From Ensifer sp. IC3342 (GTDB taxonomy: Bacteria > Pseudomonadota > Alphaproteobacteria > Rhizobiales > Rhizobiaceae): 64,000 nt of DNA. The notes beneath the pieces are model-generated. The model worked only from the letters and a program-made list of their open reading frames with translations. It did no database searches and was not told where the DNA came from. Location: assembly GCF_020193655.1 (NCBI RefSeq), contig NZ_JADYVE010000001.1, forward strand, positions 1,116,001-1,180,000, written 5' to 3'. The position numbers and the translations under genes were made by a program. Below are positions 18,041 to 27,068 of the stretch, in pieces (position 1 is the stretch's first letter; each line of letters opens with the position of its first letter).

Positions 18041-18853
18041 GTGCAGATTCCTTTTCTTCACAAACGCAAACGGGTCAAAAAGCCGTCGGCGGGCCCCAGC
18101 GCCGTCCATGCGGTTGACAAGGCGCGCTACGACGGCACCCTGATCGCCCGCGGCTTGACGAAAACCTATCGTTCGCGCTGCGTCGTCAACGGGGTCTCGC
18201 TCGTCGTGCGCCGCGGCGAGGCTGTCGGCCTGCTCGGCCCCAACGGCGCCGGCAAGACGACTTGCTTCTACATGATTACCGGCCTCGTGCCGGTCGACGA
18301 GGGCTCGATCGAGATCAATGGCAACGACGTCACGACGATGCCGATGTACCGCCGGGCCCGCCTCGGCGTCGGTTATCTGCCGCAGGAAGCGTCGATCTTC
18401 CGCGGCTTGACTGTCGAGGAAAACATCCGCGCAGTGCTGGAGGTCCACGACGAAAACCTCGACCGGCGCGAAAGCAAGCTCGACGACCTGCTTGGCGAAT
18501 TTTCGATCACGCACTTACGCAAATCGCCCGCCATCGCGCTTTCCGGCGGCGAGCGCCGGCGCCTGGAAATCGCGCGGGCGCTTGCCACCGATCCGACCTT
18601 CATGCTGCTCGACGAGCCCTTCGCAGGCGTCGACCCGATCTCGGTCGCCGACATCCAGGCGCTCGTGCGACATCTGACCTCGCGCGGCATTGGTGTCCTC
18701 ATCACCGACCACAATGTCCGCGAGACTCTCGGTCTCATCGACCGGGCCTATATCATCCATGCCGGCGAAGTTCTGACGCACGGCCGCGCCAACGACATCG
18801 TCACCAATCCGGATGTCCGCCGGCTCTATCTCGGCGATAATTTCAGCCTGTAG
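18041..18853 (+). CDS. lptB: LPS export ABC transporter ATP-binding protein LptB
   Basis: LptB is the ATPase that powers lipopolysaccharide extraction by LptFG. The 270-residue protein starts with GTG and has an N-terminal extension of about 30 residues (HKRKRVKKPSAGPSAV) before the ABC domain. Walker A is GPNGAGKTT near residue 67, the signature is LSGGERRRLEIARAL near 168, Walker B is FMLLDEPFAGVDP near 188, and the switch His is in ITDHNVRET. It precedes rpoN by 151 bp, the conserved arrangement in proteobacteria. Confidence 0.95.
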   Translation: MQIPFLHKRKRVKKPSAGPSAVHAVDKARYDGTLIARGLTKTYRSRCVVNGVSLVVRRGEAVGLLGPNGAGKTTCFYMITGLVPVDEGSIEINGNDVTTMPMYRRARLGVGYLPQEASIFRGLTVEENIRAVLEVHDENLDRRESKLDDLLGEFSITHLRKSPAIALSGGERRRLEIARALATDPTFMLLDEPFAGVDPISVADIQALVRHLTSRGIGVLITDHNVRETLGLIDRAYIIHAGEVLTHGRANDIVTNPDVRRLYLGDNFSL

Positions 18854-19004
18854 GCGACATTGCGGGCGAATCCGCTGCTTCCGCCCGCAACCGTGCTTGA
18901 CCAAAACTCCTTAATAAGCAATTTTTGGGCCAACTAACAAAAAGGCCTGTCGAGAGTACCTGGCGACACGGCCTTGGAGATCGTGACGGGGGTTACGCGT
19001 CAGC

Positions 19005-20561
19005 ATGGCTTTGTCCGCCAGCCTATATCTGCGCCAGTCTCAGTCGCTGGTCATGACGCCGCAACTGATGCAGTCGATCCAGCTGCTTCAGATGACCCAC
19101 CTGGAGCTCAATCAGTTCATCGCCCAGGAAGTCGAAAAAAATCCGCTGCTCGAATTTCAAGCCGGCGACGAGACGATCACTGCCCAGGATCGCTCCGCAC
19201 ACGAGGATCCCGCGCTGGCATCCAGCGAGGCGGCGCCGGATGAGGCCGTCGGCCAGGGCGACCTTTACGATAGCGCGACGTCGAGCCCGGGCGAGAGGCT
19301 CAGCGATCAGCTCGACGCCGATTTCGCCAACGTCTTCCCGGATGACACGCCACCGCAGCGCGCCGATGCGCCGGAACTGCTCGGTCAATGGAAGTCGATG
19401 CCCGGCGGCGAAGGTGACGGCAGCGAGGACTACGACCTCGACGATTTCGTCGCCGGCCGAAAAACCTTGAGGGACGTTCTCCTGGAACAGCTGCCCCTCG
19501 CGCTGACCGCCCCCGGCGACCGGCTTGTCGCGCAACACCTCATCGACCAGCTCGACGAGGCGGGCTACCTTCACGTAGACCTCGCCGACACGGCGGCCAG
19601 GCTCGGCACGACCAGCGAAGATGTGATGCGCGTGCTCCTAATCCTGCAGCAATTCGACCCACCCGGCGTCTTCGCACGCACGCTCAGCGAATGCCTTGCC
19701 ATCCAGTTGCGCGCACGCGATCGTTTCGATCCGGCGATGGAGGCTTTGATCGACAACCTCGAGCTTCTGGCACGCCGCGACTTCGCAAGCCTCAAGAAGA
19801 TCTGCGGTGTCGACGAGGAAGATCTCGTCGATATGCTTGCCGAAATCCGCAAGCTCGATCCGAAGCCCGGCACCAGCTTCGAGACGAGCGTCAGCGAGGC
19901 GATCGTGCCGGACGTCATCGTGCGTGCCGGACCTGATGGAGGCTGGCTGGTCGAACTCAATCCCGACGCCCTGCCCCGGGTTCTCGTCAACCACGACTAT
20001 TTTGCCGCGATCTCGCGCGGGACCCAGAAGAACAGCGCCGACCAGGCCTTTCTCAGTGATTGCCTGCAAAATGCCAACTGGCTAACGCGCAGTCTCGACC
20101 AACGGGCCCGCACGATCATGAAGGTGGCGAGCGAGATCGTCCGCCAGCAGGACGCCTTTCTCGTCAACGGTGTCGATCATCTTCGCCCGCTCAATCTCAG
20201 GATGGTGGCCGACGCGATCAAGATGCATGAATCGACGGTCAGCCGCGTCACCTCGAACAAGTACATGCTGACGCCGCGCGGGCTTTTCGAACTGAAATAC
20301 TTCTTCACCGTCTCGATCGGCTCGGCCGAAAACGGCGACGCCCATTCGGCGGAATCCGTTCGTCACCGCATTCGCACCATGATCCAGCAGGAGAGCGCAG
20401 ACGCGGTGCTTTCCGATGACGACATCGTCGATCTGCTCAAGCAGTCCGGCGTCGACATAGCCCGGCGCACTGTGGCCAAATATCGCGAGGCGATGAATAT
20501 CCCCTCCTCGGTCCAGCGGCGCCGCGAAAAGCGAGCGCTTGCCAAGGCGGCCGGCTTCTAG
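19005..20561 (+). CDS. rpoN: RNA polymerase sigma-54 factor RpoN
   Basis: Sigma-54 directs transcription from -24/-12 promoters with AAA+ activators. In rhizobia these include nitrogen fixation and dicarboxylate transport genes. The 518-residue protein has the Gln/Leu-rich activator-interacting region I (LRQSQSLVMTPQLMQSIQLL), an acidic region II (about 60-150), and the core-binding and HTH regions. The RpoN box ARRTVAKYRE falls near residues 486-495. The stop codon TAG lies inside a CTAGAGCAT repeat. Downstream hpf and ptsN form the usual rpoN neighbourhood. Confidence 0.97.
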   Translation: MALSASLYLRQSQSLVMTPQLMQSIQLLQMTHLELNQFIAQEVEKNPLLEFQAGDETITAQDRSAHEDPALASSEAAPDEAVGQGDLYDSATSSPGERLSDQLDADFANVFPDDTPPQRADAPELLGQWKSMPGGEGDGSEDYDLDDFVAGRKTLRDVLLEQLPLALTAPGDRLVAQHLIDQLDEAGYLHVDLADTAARLGTTSEDVMRVLLILQQFDPPGVFARTLSECLAIQLRARDRFDPAMEALIDNLELLARRDFASLKKICGVDEEDLVDMLAEIRKLDPKPGTSFETSVSEAIVPDVIVRAGPDGGWLVELNPDALPRVLVNHDYFAAISRGTQKNSADQAFLSDCLQNANWLTRSLDQRARTIMKVASEIVRQQDAFLVNGVDHLRPLNLRMVADAIKMHESTVSRVTSNKYMLTPRGLFELKYFFTVSIGSAENGDAHSAESVRHRIRTMIQQESADAVLSDDDIVDLLKQSGVDIARRTVAKYREAMNIPSSVQRRREKRALAKAAGF

Positions 20562-20606
20562 AGCATCCGCTTTCGGTGATTTGACCGCGAATGCGGATTT
20601 TTTGCG
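20557..20606 (+). terminator. Repeat-derived terminator at the rpoN 3' end
   Basis: ATCCGC...TTCGG and CCG..GAA...GCGGAT pair into a bulged stem followed by six T's, a good Rho-independent terminator for rpoN. The same CTAGAGCAT...CCGCTTTCGGTGATT unit occurs after ihfB at 15097. Here the rpoN stop TAG is part of the repeat. Confidence 0.65.
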
Positions 20607-20796
20607 ACTCGCAATTGACTCCCTGCGACACAAGCGATATGAGCGCGCCGCAATTGCCGAGGACCTACTCCACTTCGGCGGTTTCCCGAGCGGCCGAACC
20701 GCGGCGCAGATGCGCCGCCCTTGCGTGAAAAGCTTGGATGACGAAGGCGCTTGGAATAGACTGGACGCGCAAATCACGAACGAGAGAGGAAACTCC

Positions 20797-21369
20797 ATGA
20801 GTGTGCGTGTATCCGGCAAACATATGGAAATCGGAGATTCGTTCCGCGCCCGCATCGGGGAGCAGATCGACCAAGCGGTTACCAAATATTTCGATGGAGG
20901 ATATTCAAGCCAGGTCACTGTGGAAAAGTCTGGATCGCGTTTCAGCGCCGACTGCAAACTTCATCTCGACACGGGCGTGGTATTGCAGGCGAATGGCCAG
21001 GCGAATGAGCCGCAGGCGGCCTTTGATGCGGCCTCGGACCGGATCGAGAAGCGGCTCCGGCGCTACAAGCGTAAGCTCAAGGATCACCACAACGGCAACG
21101 GGCAGAATGCCGCCGAAGTGGCCTACACGGTGATGGACTCGGTGCCTGACGTGGACGAAGAGGTCCCCGAGGATTATGCACCGACCATCGTTGCCGAAAG
21201 CACGAAACAGTTGAGGACGATGTCCGTCGCGAGCGCCGTCATGGCGCTCGATATGACGGACGAACCGGTGCTGATGTTCCGCAGCCCGGGCAAGGAAGAC
21301 CTGAACATCGTCTATCGGCGTAACGATGGAAATATTGGCTGGATCGACGCCGCCAATATCAAGGCATGA
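20797..21369 (+). CDS. hpf: Long-form ribosome hibernation promoting factor
   Basis: Long HPF binds the 30S decoding region and dimerises 70S ribosomes into inactive 100S particles in slow growth. The 190-residue protein has the N-terminal S30AE domain (MSVRVSGKHMEIGDSF to about residue 105). A linker follows, then the C-terminal dimerisation domain ending MFRSPGKEDLNIVYRRNDG-NIGWID. The start is chosen because of GAGAGAGGA just upstream; an open extension to 20539 lacks such a site. A 46-nt hairpin overlaps its stop codon. Confidence 0.93.
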   Translation: MSVRVSGKHMEIGDSFRARIGEQIDQAVTKYFDGGYSSQVTVEKSGSRFSADCKLHLDTGVVLQANGQANEPQAAFDAASDRIEKRLRRYKRKLKDHHNGNGQNAAEVAYTVMDSVPDVDEEVPEDYAPTIVAESTKQLRTMSVASAVMALDMTDEPVLMFRSPGKEDLNIVYRRNDGNIGWIDAANIKA

Positions 21370-21413
21370 GCGGAACGGGGGAATGTCGGGGAAGCCGGCA
21401 TTCCCCGCCGCTC
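21368..21413 (+). other. Long hairpin at the hpf stop codon
   Basis: Nested inverted arms: outer GAGCGG/CCGCTC, inner GGGGAATG/CATTCCCC, with a TCGG/CCGG-like top. There is no T-tract after it, so it is more likely an RNA stabiliser, processing site or weak attenuator between hpf and ptsN than a standard terminator. Confidence 0.55.
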
Positions 21414-21475
21414 AGATACGCGGACAGCCGGAAAAGCCCGACTTTTCTGTGCATGGTAACCGCCAATATAAAGAT

Positions 21476-21524
21476 GGTTAGAGCCAGCAAGACACATTTG
21501 TGATGATGTTGTCAGGCTCTAACC
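21476..21524 (+). promoter_or_regulatory. Stem-loop in the ptsN leader
   Basis: Perfect 10-bp arms GGTTAGAGCC and GGCTCTAACC are separated by 29 nt. The 3' arm ends 19 bases before the ptsN ATG, so the structure could limit access to the ribosome binding region or be an operator. I cannot assign it to a known family. Confidence 0.5.
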
Positions 21525-21543
21525 GGCGAACGAGGACAAAAGA

Positions 21544-22008
21544 ATGGCATTGGCAGGTTTGCTGCATCAAAATGCAATTATCCCGGCCATGAGGGCCAAC
21601 TCGAAAAAACAACTCCTTCAGGAATTGGCGGCAAAAGCATCCAAACTTACCGGACTTTCGGAGCGTGATATCTTCGACGTCATTCTCCAGCGGGAACGGC
21701 TCGGTTCCACCGGCGTCGGCAACGGCATCGCCATTCCGCACGGAAAGCTCAACAACCTTCCCTCGATTGTCGGCATCTTCGCGCGACTCGACACGCCCGT
21801 CGACTTCGAGGCACTGGATGACCAGCCGGTCGATCTCGTATTCCTGCTGCTGGCGCCCGAAGGTGCCGGTGCCGATCACCTGAAGGCGCTGTCGCGCATT
21901 GCCCGCGTGCTTCGCGATCACGACATGGTCGCAAAGATCAGGGCGAGCGATTCCGCCAGCGCAATCTACACGCTGCTCAACGACGACACGACCTCGCACG
22001 CGGCATGA
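21544..22008 (+). CDS. ptsN: PTS IIA-like nitrogen regulatory protein PtsN (EIIA-Ntr)
   Basis: EIIA-Ntr is the terminal phosphate acceptor of the PtsP-PtsO-PtsN chain, which regulates potassium, nitrogen and carbon functions rather than transporting sugar. The 154-residue protein carries the phosphorylated His66 in GNGIAIPHGKL, then FARLDTPVDFEALDDQPVD and LVFLLLAPEGAGADHLKAL. It follows hpf, as is usual near rpoN, but has its own 170-bp leader containing two inverted repeats. It converges on the LuxR gene with 10 bp between stops. Confidence 0.95.
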   Translation: MALAGLLHQNAIIPAMRANSKKQLLQELAAKASKLTGLSERDIFDVILQRERLGSTGVGNGIAIPHGKLNNLPSIVGIFARLDTPVDFEALDDQPVDLVFLLLAPEGAGADHLKALSRIARVLRDHDMVAKIRASDSASAIYTLLNDDTTSHAA

Positions 22009-22018
22009 ACGGCCGCCG

Positions 22019-22828
22019 TCAATAAAGCTGACGGCGGTTCAAATGATCGATGAAAATCCGGAACAATGCGCCTTGGCCGGAAATGCCGAGGCGACGATAG
22101 ATGTTCTTGCGGTGGATCCGAACCGTGCCCTCGGCGATGTTCATCGTCTTTCCGATCGAAAGATTGCTGTGGCCGCGCAAGATCAGCCGGACGATCGTGC
22201 GCTGTTGCCTGGTGAGCCGGTCGGCGCAAAGACTGTCGAAGGCCCCCTCCATGGCATCGGATCCATTTCCTGTCGCGCTTGCGACCGCGATGCCCCTTTG
22301 ACGCCAGTCCGACCGGATCGCCTCACGCACGATTGGTTCGTAGAGCCTCAGCCGCTCCAGTTCCTGATCGCTGAACGGCGCACCCTCGCCGCAGCGCATC
22401 AGCGAATAGGTCGCCTGCATCGACTCCTCGAGCGGAACGACGAAGCCCACCTCCTCGATCAGTGATCCGGACTCCATCGACACACAGGGATGGACCTCAC
22501 TCGACGATGAAAAGTTCGACTGGAAGAACCGGTCGGGCGCAAGCTCTCGCATCCGCCACAGACCCGCCGGCTGGCCGTTGTTGCAGGCGACGTAGAACGG
22601 ATCGAGCAGATAGGCACCGCCAAGGTAGGCATTCAACGCTTGCGGCGAGACGCCATGCGTATCGCCGTCGTGCAGCAGGATCGGGCGCGCGTCGTAGGGA
22701 AAGGCGAAAACGACCGACAGGTCGAAAGGGGCAATCGCACGCAGCATGGCGTCGAGTGCAGCGCCGAAATCCGGCGTGCCGATAAACCTGATCATCGTGG
22801 AGATGTCTGGCGGTTCCCTTGCCAGCAT
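22019..22828 (-). CDS. LuxR-type HTH transcriptional regulator
   Basis: This 269-residue protein has a C-terminal LuxR/GerE helix-turn-helix (LTRQQRTIVRLILRGHSNL, then TMNIAEGTVRIHRKNIYRRL, about residues 200-260). The N-terminal ~190 residues are probably a ligand-binding domain. I do not see a receiver domain, and I cannot confirm an acyl-homoserine-lactone domain by eye. It is transcribed away from the SDR/lactone-oxidase pair with 134 bp between starts, so it is the obvious candidate regulator of that pair. The first Met is used; Met12 (MIRFIGTPDFG) is an alternative. Confidence 0.82.
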   Translation of the reverse strand: MLAREPPDISTMIRFIGTPDFGAALDAMLRAIAPFDLSVVFAFPYDARPILLHDGDTHGVSPQALNAYLGGAYLLDPFYVACNNGQPAGLWRMRELAPDRFFQSNFSSSSEVHPCVSMESGSLIEEVGFVVPLEESMQATYSLMRCGEGAPFSDQELERLRLYEPIVREAIRSDWRQRGIAVASATGNGSDAMEGAFDSLCADRLTRQQRTIVRLILRGHSNLSIGKTMNIAEGTVRIHRKNIYRRLGISGQGALFRIFIDHLNRRQLY

Positions 22829-22962
22829 CGCTTCAAGCGTTCCCCTTCGCCGTATCGCCCACGGGATATCGACAGGCCCCGCTTCGTCAACAATAATTCC
22901 CTGAACATGCGACGGCAGCCCGCCTGGAGCGCCGAGCTCGGGCGGACGGAAAGGGAAGCGTG

Positions 22963-23730
22963 ATGGCAGGTAGGCTTTCGGGCAAGATTGCGCTCATCAG
23001 CGGCGGCGCCGGCGGATGCGGGCTCGCTGCATCACAACTCTTTGCCCGCGAGGGCGCCAAGGTTGGCATCGTCGACTTGCCGAAGAGCAAGGGCGAAGAG
23101 GTCGCGGCAGCCATCCGCGCCGAGGGCGGCGAAGCCCTCTTCGCCGCTGCCGATGTTTCCGTGTCCGCCGAGGTCACCGCCGCGGTCAATACCGTGGAGC
23201 GCGCCTTCGGCCCGATCACCGTGCTCTTCAACCACGCCGGCATCCTTGCGGTTGGCCCGTTCCTCGAAACGGAAGAAGCGGAGTGGGACCGGCTGATGGC
23301 GGTGAACGTGAAGAGCATGTTCCTGATGACCAAAGCGGTCCTCCCCGGCATGCTCAAGGCGGGCGCCGGCAGCATCATCTGCACCTCGTCGATTTCCGCC
23401 GTCGCCGCGACACCGATGGAGGTGCTTTATGACACCACCAAGGGCGCCTGCCACATGTTCGCCCGCGCGATCGCCGTCGAATTCCGCGACCGGGGCATCC
23501 GCTGCAATGCCGTCTGCCCCGGCTTCATCGCGACCGACCACGGCAAGCGCGAGATCGCGGGCCTGAGCAAATACGGCGTTGACGTGTCGGAGGCGGCGAT
23601 CGCCGCCCAGCAGGGGCGGATGTGCGACCCGATCGAGGTCGCCAACGCTGCCTTGTTCCTCGCAAGCGACGAGGCGAGCTTCGTCAACGGTACGCATCTG
23701 TTCGTCGACAATTGCTTCACGGCAGTCTGA
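22963..23730 (+). CDS. Short-chain dehydrogenase/reductase
   Basis: A 255-residue classical-type SDR that oxidises or reduces a small alcohol or sugar with NAD(P). The cofactor motif is ISGGAGGCGLAASQ near residue 11, with NHAG in place of NNAG. The catalytic Ser lies in ICTSSISAV, and YDTTK (usual YxxxK) near 154. An Asp after beta-2 (GIVDLPKS) suggests NAD preference. The start is the ATG at 22963; a GTG directly before it adds one residue. Sixteen bases separate it from the lactone oxidase, so the two are probably cotranscribed and act on the same sugar-derived substrate. Confidence 0.88.
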   Translation: MAGRLSGKIALISGGAGGCGLAASQLFAREGAKVGIVDLPKSKGEEVAAAIRAEGGEALFAAADVSVSAEVTAAVNTVERAFGPITVLFNHAGILAVGPFLETEEAEWDRLMAVNVKSMFLMTKAVLPGMLKAGAGSIICTSSISAVAATPMEVLYDTTKGACHMFARAIAVEFRDRGIRCNAVCPGFIATDHGKREIAGLSKYGVDVSEAAIAAQQGRMCDPIEVANAALFLASDEASFVNGTHLFVDNCFTAV

Positions 23731-23746
23731 AAGAGGGGAGACAGGA

Positions 23747-24982
23747 ATGCTGGAGTCGGGCGGCCACTGGCGAAATTGGGTGGGGAATCAATCATGTATC
23801 GTGCGCCACAAGGGTGCACCGGACAGCGAAGCGGCGCTCGCTGAAATGGTCCGGGAGGCGACCGCCATCGGGCTCAATGTGCGCTGCGCCGGATCGGGCC
23901 ACTCGTTCACCCCGGTGGTCGCAACGAGCGGGCTCCTGCTCACCCTTTCCGGCATGCAGGGCGTGGTCGGCATCGACCAGGCGCGCAGGCGGGTCTCCGT
24001 GAGGGCGGGGACGACGATCAACCAGCTTGGCAAGGTCCTGAAATCGAGCGGGCTATCGCTCATCAACCAGGGCGATATCGACAGCCAAGCCCTTGCCGGC
24101 GCGTTGACGACCGGCACGCACGGAACCGGTGCGAAACTCGGCAACATGGCCTCGCAGATCGTCGGCATGCGCCTCATCCAGCCCGATGGCAGCATTCTCG
24201 TCGTCGACGAGACGACGCCAGATCTCCTGGAAGCCGCGCGTGTCTCTGTCGGCATGCTCGGGGTGATCTCCGAAATCACCCTTCAGACGATGGATGCCTA
24301 CAATCTTCATGAGAAGCTCTGGCGCTGCGATTTCGACGAGTGCATGGAGCAGCATGACGAGCTCGCCGCCGAGCACCGCCATTTCGGCTTCTTCTGGTGC
24401 CCGGTGCCCGAAAGCCGCCATTGCTACTGCCTGCCGGACACGTCGGCGGTTTCGACCACCAGCAAGACCTCGGATGTCTGCGAGATGAAGGTGATTGACA
24501 TCACCGACAGGCCGCCGATGGAGCAGGCATTCGAAAAGATTGCCTATTCCTCCGAAATCTACCCGATCGAATACATACCCAACTTCCACGAACTTGAATA
24601 TGCGGTCCCCGTCTCCCACGGCAAGGATGCCGTCCGGGCGGTGCGCGAGCTGATGCTCGAAAAGCATCCGACCTGCATCTATCCGATCGAGTATCGCTTC
24701 ACGGCAGGCGATTCCGGCTGGATCAGCCCGTTCTATGAGCAGGATTCAATCACGCTGTCGATCTCGGGAGAGCCCGGCACCGACTACTGGGAATACCTGA
24801 CGGACGTCGACACGATCCTGCGCCAGTACGGCTCGCGCCCGCATTGGGGCAAGCTGCACTTCCTTGGAGCCGAGGATGTGACGGCGCTCTATCCGCGCGC
24901 TGGCGACTTTCGCGCGCTCCGCGCCCGGGTCGATCCCGAAGGCCGCTTCCTCAACGATCATCTCCGGCAACTCTTTGCCTGA
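23747..24982 (+). CDS. FAD-linked D-arabinono-1,4-lactone oxidase-family protein
   Basis: A 411-residue aldonolactone/alditol oxidase of the VAO flavoprotein superfamily. The FAD domain contains RCAGSGHSFTP with His52, the residue that binds FAD covalently in related oxidases. TTGTHGTGAKLGNMASQIV follows, and the C-terminal ALO domain carries RPHWGKLHF, the HWxK motif of the active site. The substrate is likely a sugar lactone or polyol, but cannot be fixed from sequence. The start follows AGAGGGGAGACAGGA. A much longer open frame upstream is inside the SDR gene and is not used. Confidence 0.87.
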   Translation: MLESGGHWRNWVGNQSCIVRHKGAPDSEAALAEMVREATAIGLNVRCAGSGHSFTPVVATSGLLLTLSGMQGVVGIDQARRRVSVRAGTTINQLGKVLKSSGLSLINQGDIDSQALAGALTTGTHGTGAKLGNMASQIVGMRLIQPDGSILVVDETTPDLLEAARVSVGMLGVISEITLQTMDAYNLHEKLWRCDFDECMEQHDELAAEHRHFGFFWCPVPESRHCYCLPDTSAVSTTSKTSDVCEMKVIDITDRPPMEQAFEKIAYSSEIYPIEYIPNFHELEYAVPVSHGKDAVRAVRELMLEKHPTCIYPIEYRFTAGDSGWISPFYEQDSITLSISGEPGTDYWEYLTDVDTILRQYGSRPHWGKLHFLGAEDVTALYPRAGDFRALRARVDPEGRFLNDHLRQLFA

Positions 24983-24993
24983 GCCTGTCGGTC

Positions 24994-25026
24994 AAACGCC
25001 GCACCTCCCAGGGAGGCGCGGCGTTT
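24994..25026 (+). terminator. Terminator between the lactone oxidase gene and grpE
   Basis: Arms AAACGCCGC and GCGGCGTTT flank a short GC-rich loop, followed by CAAATTTTCTC on the plus strand. The genes converge here, so it may act in both directions. Confidence 0.75.
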
Positions 25027-25052
25027 CAAATTTTCTCAACTTACCGGCAGGC

Positions 25053-25679
25053 TCAGGCAGACGGCGTGCCGTTTTCGGTGGCGGCGGCCTTCGGGCCGCC
25101 CTTGGAAACGCCGACCATCGCCGGGCGCAGTACGCGCTCGCCGATGACATAGCCCGCCTGGATGACCTGGACGACCGTGTTGTTCGGAACCTCGGCGTTC
25201 GGAACTTCGAACATTGCCTGATGGAAATTCGGGTCGAACTTCTGACCGACCGGCTCGAGCTTCTTCACACCATGACGCTCCAGCGCTGCGAGCATCGAGC
25301 GCTCGGTCATTTCCACGCCTTCAATCAGGGCATTGAGGCCGGCTTCGCCGGCTTCCTTCGCCTCGGCCGGAATGGCCTCGAGGGCGCGACGAAGGTTGTC
25401 GGACACGGCCAGCATGTCGCGCGCGAAGCCGGCGACCGAATAGGCCTTGGCATCCTTGACGTCACGCTCGGTGCGGCGGCGCAGATTGTCCATCTCGGCG
25501 GCCAGACGCAGATATTTGTCGCGCAGTTCCACATTCTCCGCCTTGGCGAGTTCCAGCGGATCCGGTGCGGCGGCAGGAGCTTCAGCCTCCGGCGCTTCCG
25601 CAGCCTCCGGCGCGGCGGTGTTTACAGGTTCTTCTGCCGCAGTCGCCTCAGGTCCGTGTTTGTTCGTGTCGTCGGTCAT
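25053..25679 (-). CDS. grpE: Nucleotide exchange factor GrpE
   Basis: GrpE releases ADP from DnaK and so drives the Hsp70 cycle. The 208-residue protein has an acidic Ala/Glu-rich tail (about 1-55), a long coiled coil ([20 protein letters not shown]), then the beta-wing domain with [20 protein letters not shown] and [17 protein letters not shown]. The start MTDDTNKHG has CCGGAG a few bases upstream; the open frame extends 52 codons further without support. hrcA lies upstream on the same strand, 152 bp away. Confidence 0.95.
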   Translation of the reverse strand: MTDDTNKHGPEATAAEEPVNTAAPEAAEAPEAEAPAAAPDPLELAKAENVELRDKYLRLAAEMDNLRRRTERDVKDAKAYSVAGFARDMLAVSDNLRRALEAIPAEAKEAGEAGLNALIEGVEMTERSMLAALERHGVKKLEPVGQKFDPNFHQAMFEVPNAEVPNNTVVQVIQAGYVIGERVLRPAMVGVSKGGPKAAATENGTPSA

Positions 25680-25831
25680 GACGTTCTCCGGATGTGTCTC
25701 TGTGTCTTCGACATCGCCAAGCAAGCGCAAGTCGCTTTGCTCGATCTTGGTCTTGTCTGGATTTGAAGCCGATATCGAGGTTTGGGGCCGAAAAATCAAG
25801 GGCGGAATGCCGCTACGCCGGAATTGCCGCT

Positions 25832-26911
25832 TCAACGCGACAGGCGCGACATCAACTGCGCGGTGTAATCGACCATGGGGACGATCCGCGAATAATTAAG
25901 CCGCGTCGGGCCAATGACGCCGACCGCGCCGACGATGCGGTCGTCGCTGTCGCGATAAGGCGCGACGATCAGCGACGAGCCGGAGAGCGAAAAAAGCTTG
26001 TTTTCCGATCCGATGAAAATGCGCACGCCGGGGCCGCTCTCCGCGAGGTCGAGAAGCTCGATCAGGCTGTCCTTCTTTTCGAGGTCGTCGAAAAGCATCC
26101 GAAGGCGGTCGATATCCTCGGCCCCTTCCAGCCCCTCGAGCAGGTTGGCGCGGCCACGAACGATAAGGCGCGCCGGCTTTTCGTCGCCCTCGCTGCCGGA
26201 CCAGATCGCAAGCCCCCGCTCGACCAGATCCTGCGACAGGACATCGAGCTCGCCGCGCACGGTGGCCTTGAGCTTTTGCAATTGCGCGCGCACCTCGGCG
26301 ATGGTTTGCCCGCCAAGATGGGCGTTCAAGAAATTGGCAGCCTCGGTCAGCTGCGCGCTCGTGACGCCCGCCGGAAGCTCGATGATGCGGTTCTCGACCT
26401 GATCATGTTCGCCAACGAGGACGGCAAGCGCCTTGGTCGGTGCCAGGCGGATGAACTCGACGTGCTTGAGCACCGGATCGCTCTTGGTGGTGATGACGAG
26501 GCCGGCGCCGCGCGACATGCCCGAAAGCATCTGGCTCGCCTCGGTAAGCAGGCTTTCCACCGGCTGGTCTCGATCGCCGCGGCGGAACTGGCGTTCGATC
26601 GAAGCGCGCTCTTCCGCCGAAAGGTTGCCGACCTGCATGAAAGCGTCGACGAAGAAGCGCAGACCCGTCTGAGTCGGAAGGCGGCCGGCGCTGACATGGG
26701 GCGAATAGATGAGGCCAAGATGCTCGAGATCGCTCATCACGTTGCGCACGGAGGCCGGCGAAAGCGACATCGGCAGCAGCCGCGAAAGGTTGCGCGACCC
26801 GAGCGGCTCACCGCTCTCCAGGTAGGTCTCCACAATGCGGCGAAAAATTTCACCGGAACGCTCATCCAGCGCCGCCGCGATCTCCTTCGCTCCGGAATTG
26901 CGCAGTACCAT
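25832..26911 (-). CDS. hrcA: Heat-inducible transcription repressor HrcA
   Basis: HrcA represses groESL and related chaperone genes at the CIRCE inverted repeat and needs GroEL to stay active. The 359-residue protein has an N-terminal winged helix ([20 protein letters not shown], then [18 protein letters not shown]) followed by the HrcA dimerisation/insert domain ([33 protein letters not shown]). [11 protein letters not shown] is chosen as the start; the frame is open 40 codons further towards rph. I see no CIRCE element in the hrcA-rph gap or before grpE. Confidence 0.95.
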   Translation of the reverse strand: MVLRNSGAKEIAAALDERSGEIFRRIVETYLESGEPLGSRNLSRLLPMSLSPASVRNVMSDLEHLGLIYSPHVSAGRLPTQTGLRFFVDAFMQVGNLSAEERASIERQFRRGDRDQPVESLLTEASQMLSGMSRGAGLVITTKSDPVLKHVEFIRLAPTKALAVLVGEHDQVENRIIELPAGVTSAQLTEAANFLNAHLGGQTIAEVRAQLQKLKATVRGELDVLSQDLVERGLAIWSGSEGDEKPARLIVRGRANLLEGLEGAEDIDRLRMLFDDLEKKDSLIELLDLAESGPGVRIFIGSENKLFSLSGSSLIVAPYRDSDDRIVGAVGVIGPTRLNYSRIVPMVDYTAQLMSRLSR

Positions 26912-27068
26912 ATCACTCCGTGCAGCAGTCGTTCCTATCAAGCTGAAATATAATGGGCCGCGCCGGCAATGGCAAAAGAGAAAAATCGATCCCCCCAGCC
27001 GATATCTGCCGGTTCCCTTTGCGTTCGCCATGCTCTAGAAGGCTCAGCAGAGAAAATAGGAGTTGACG

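Noticed and set aside
25680-27068. CIRCE operator near hrcA or grpE
   Set aside because: No TTAGCACTC-N9-GAGTGCTAA-like inverted repeat was found in either gap.
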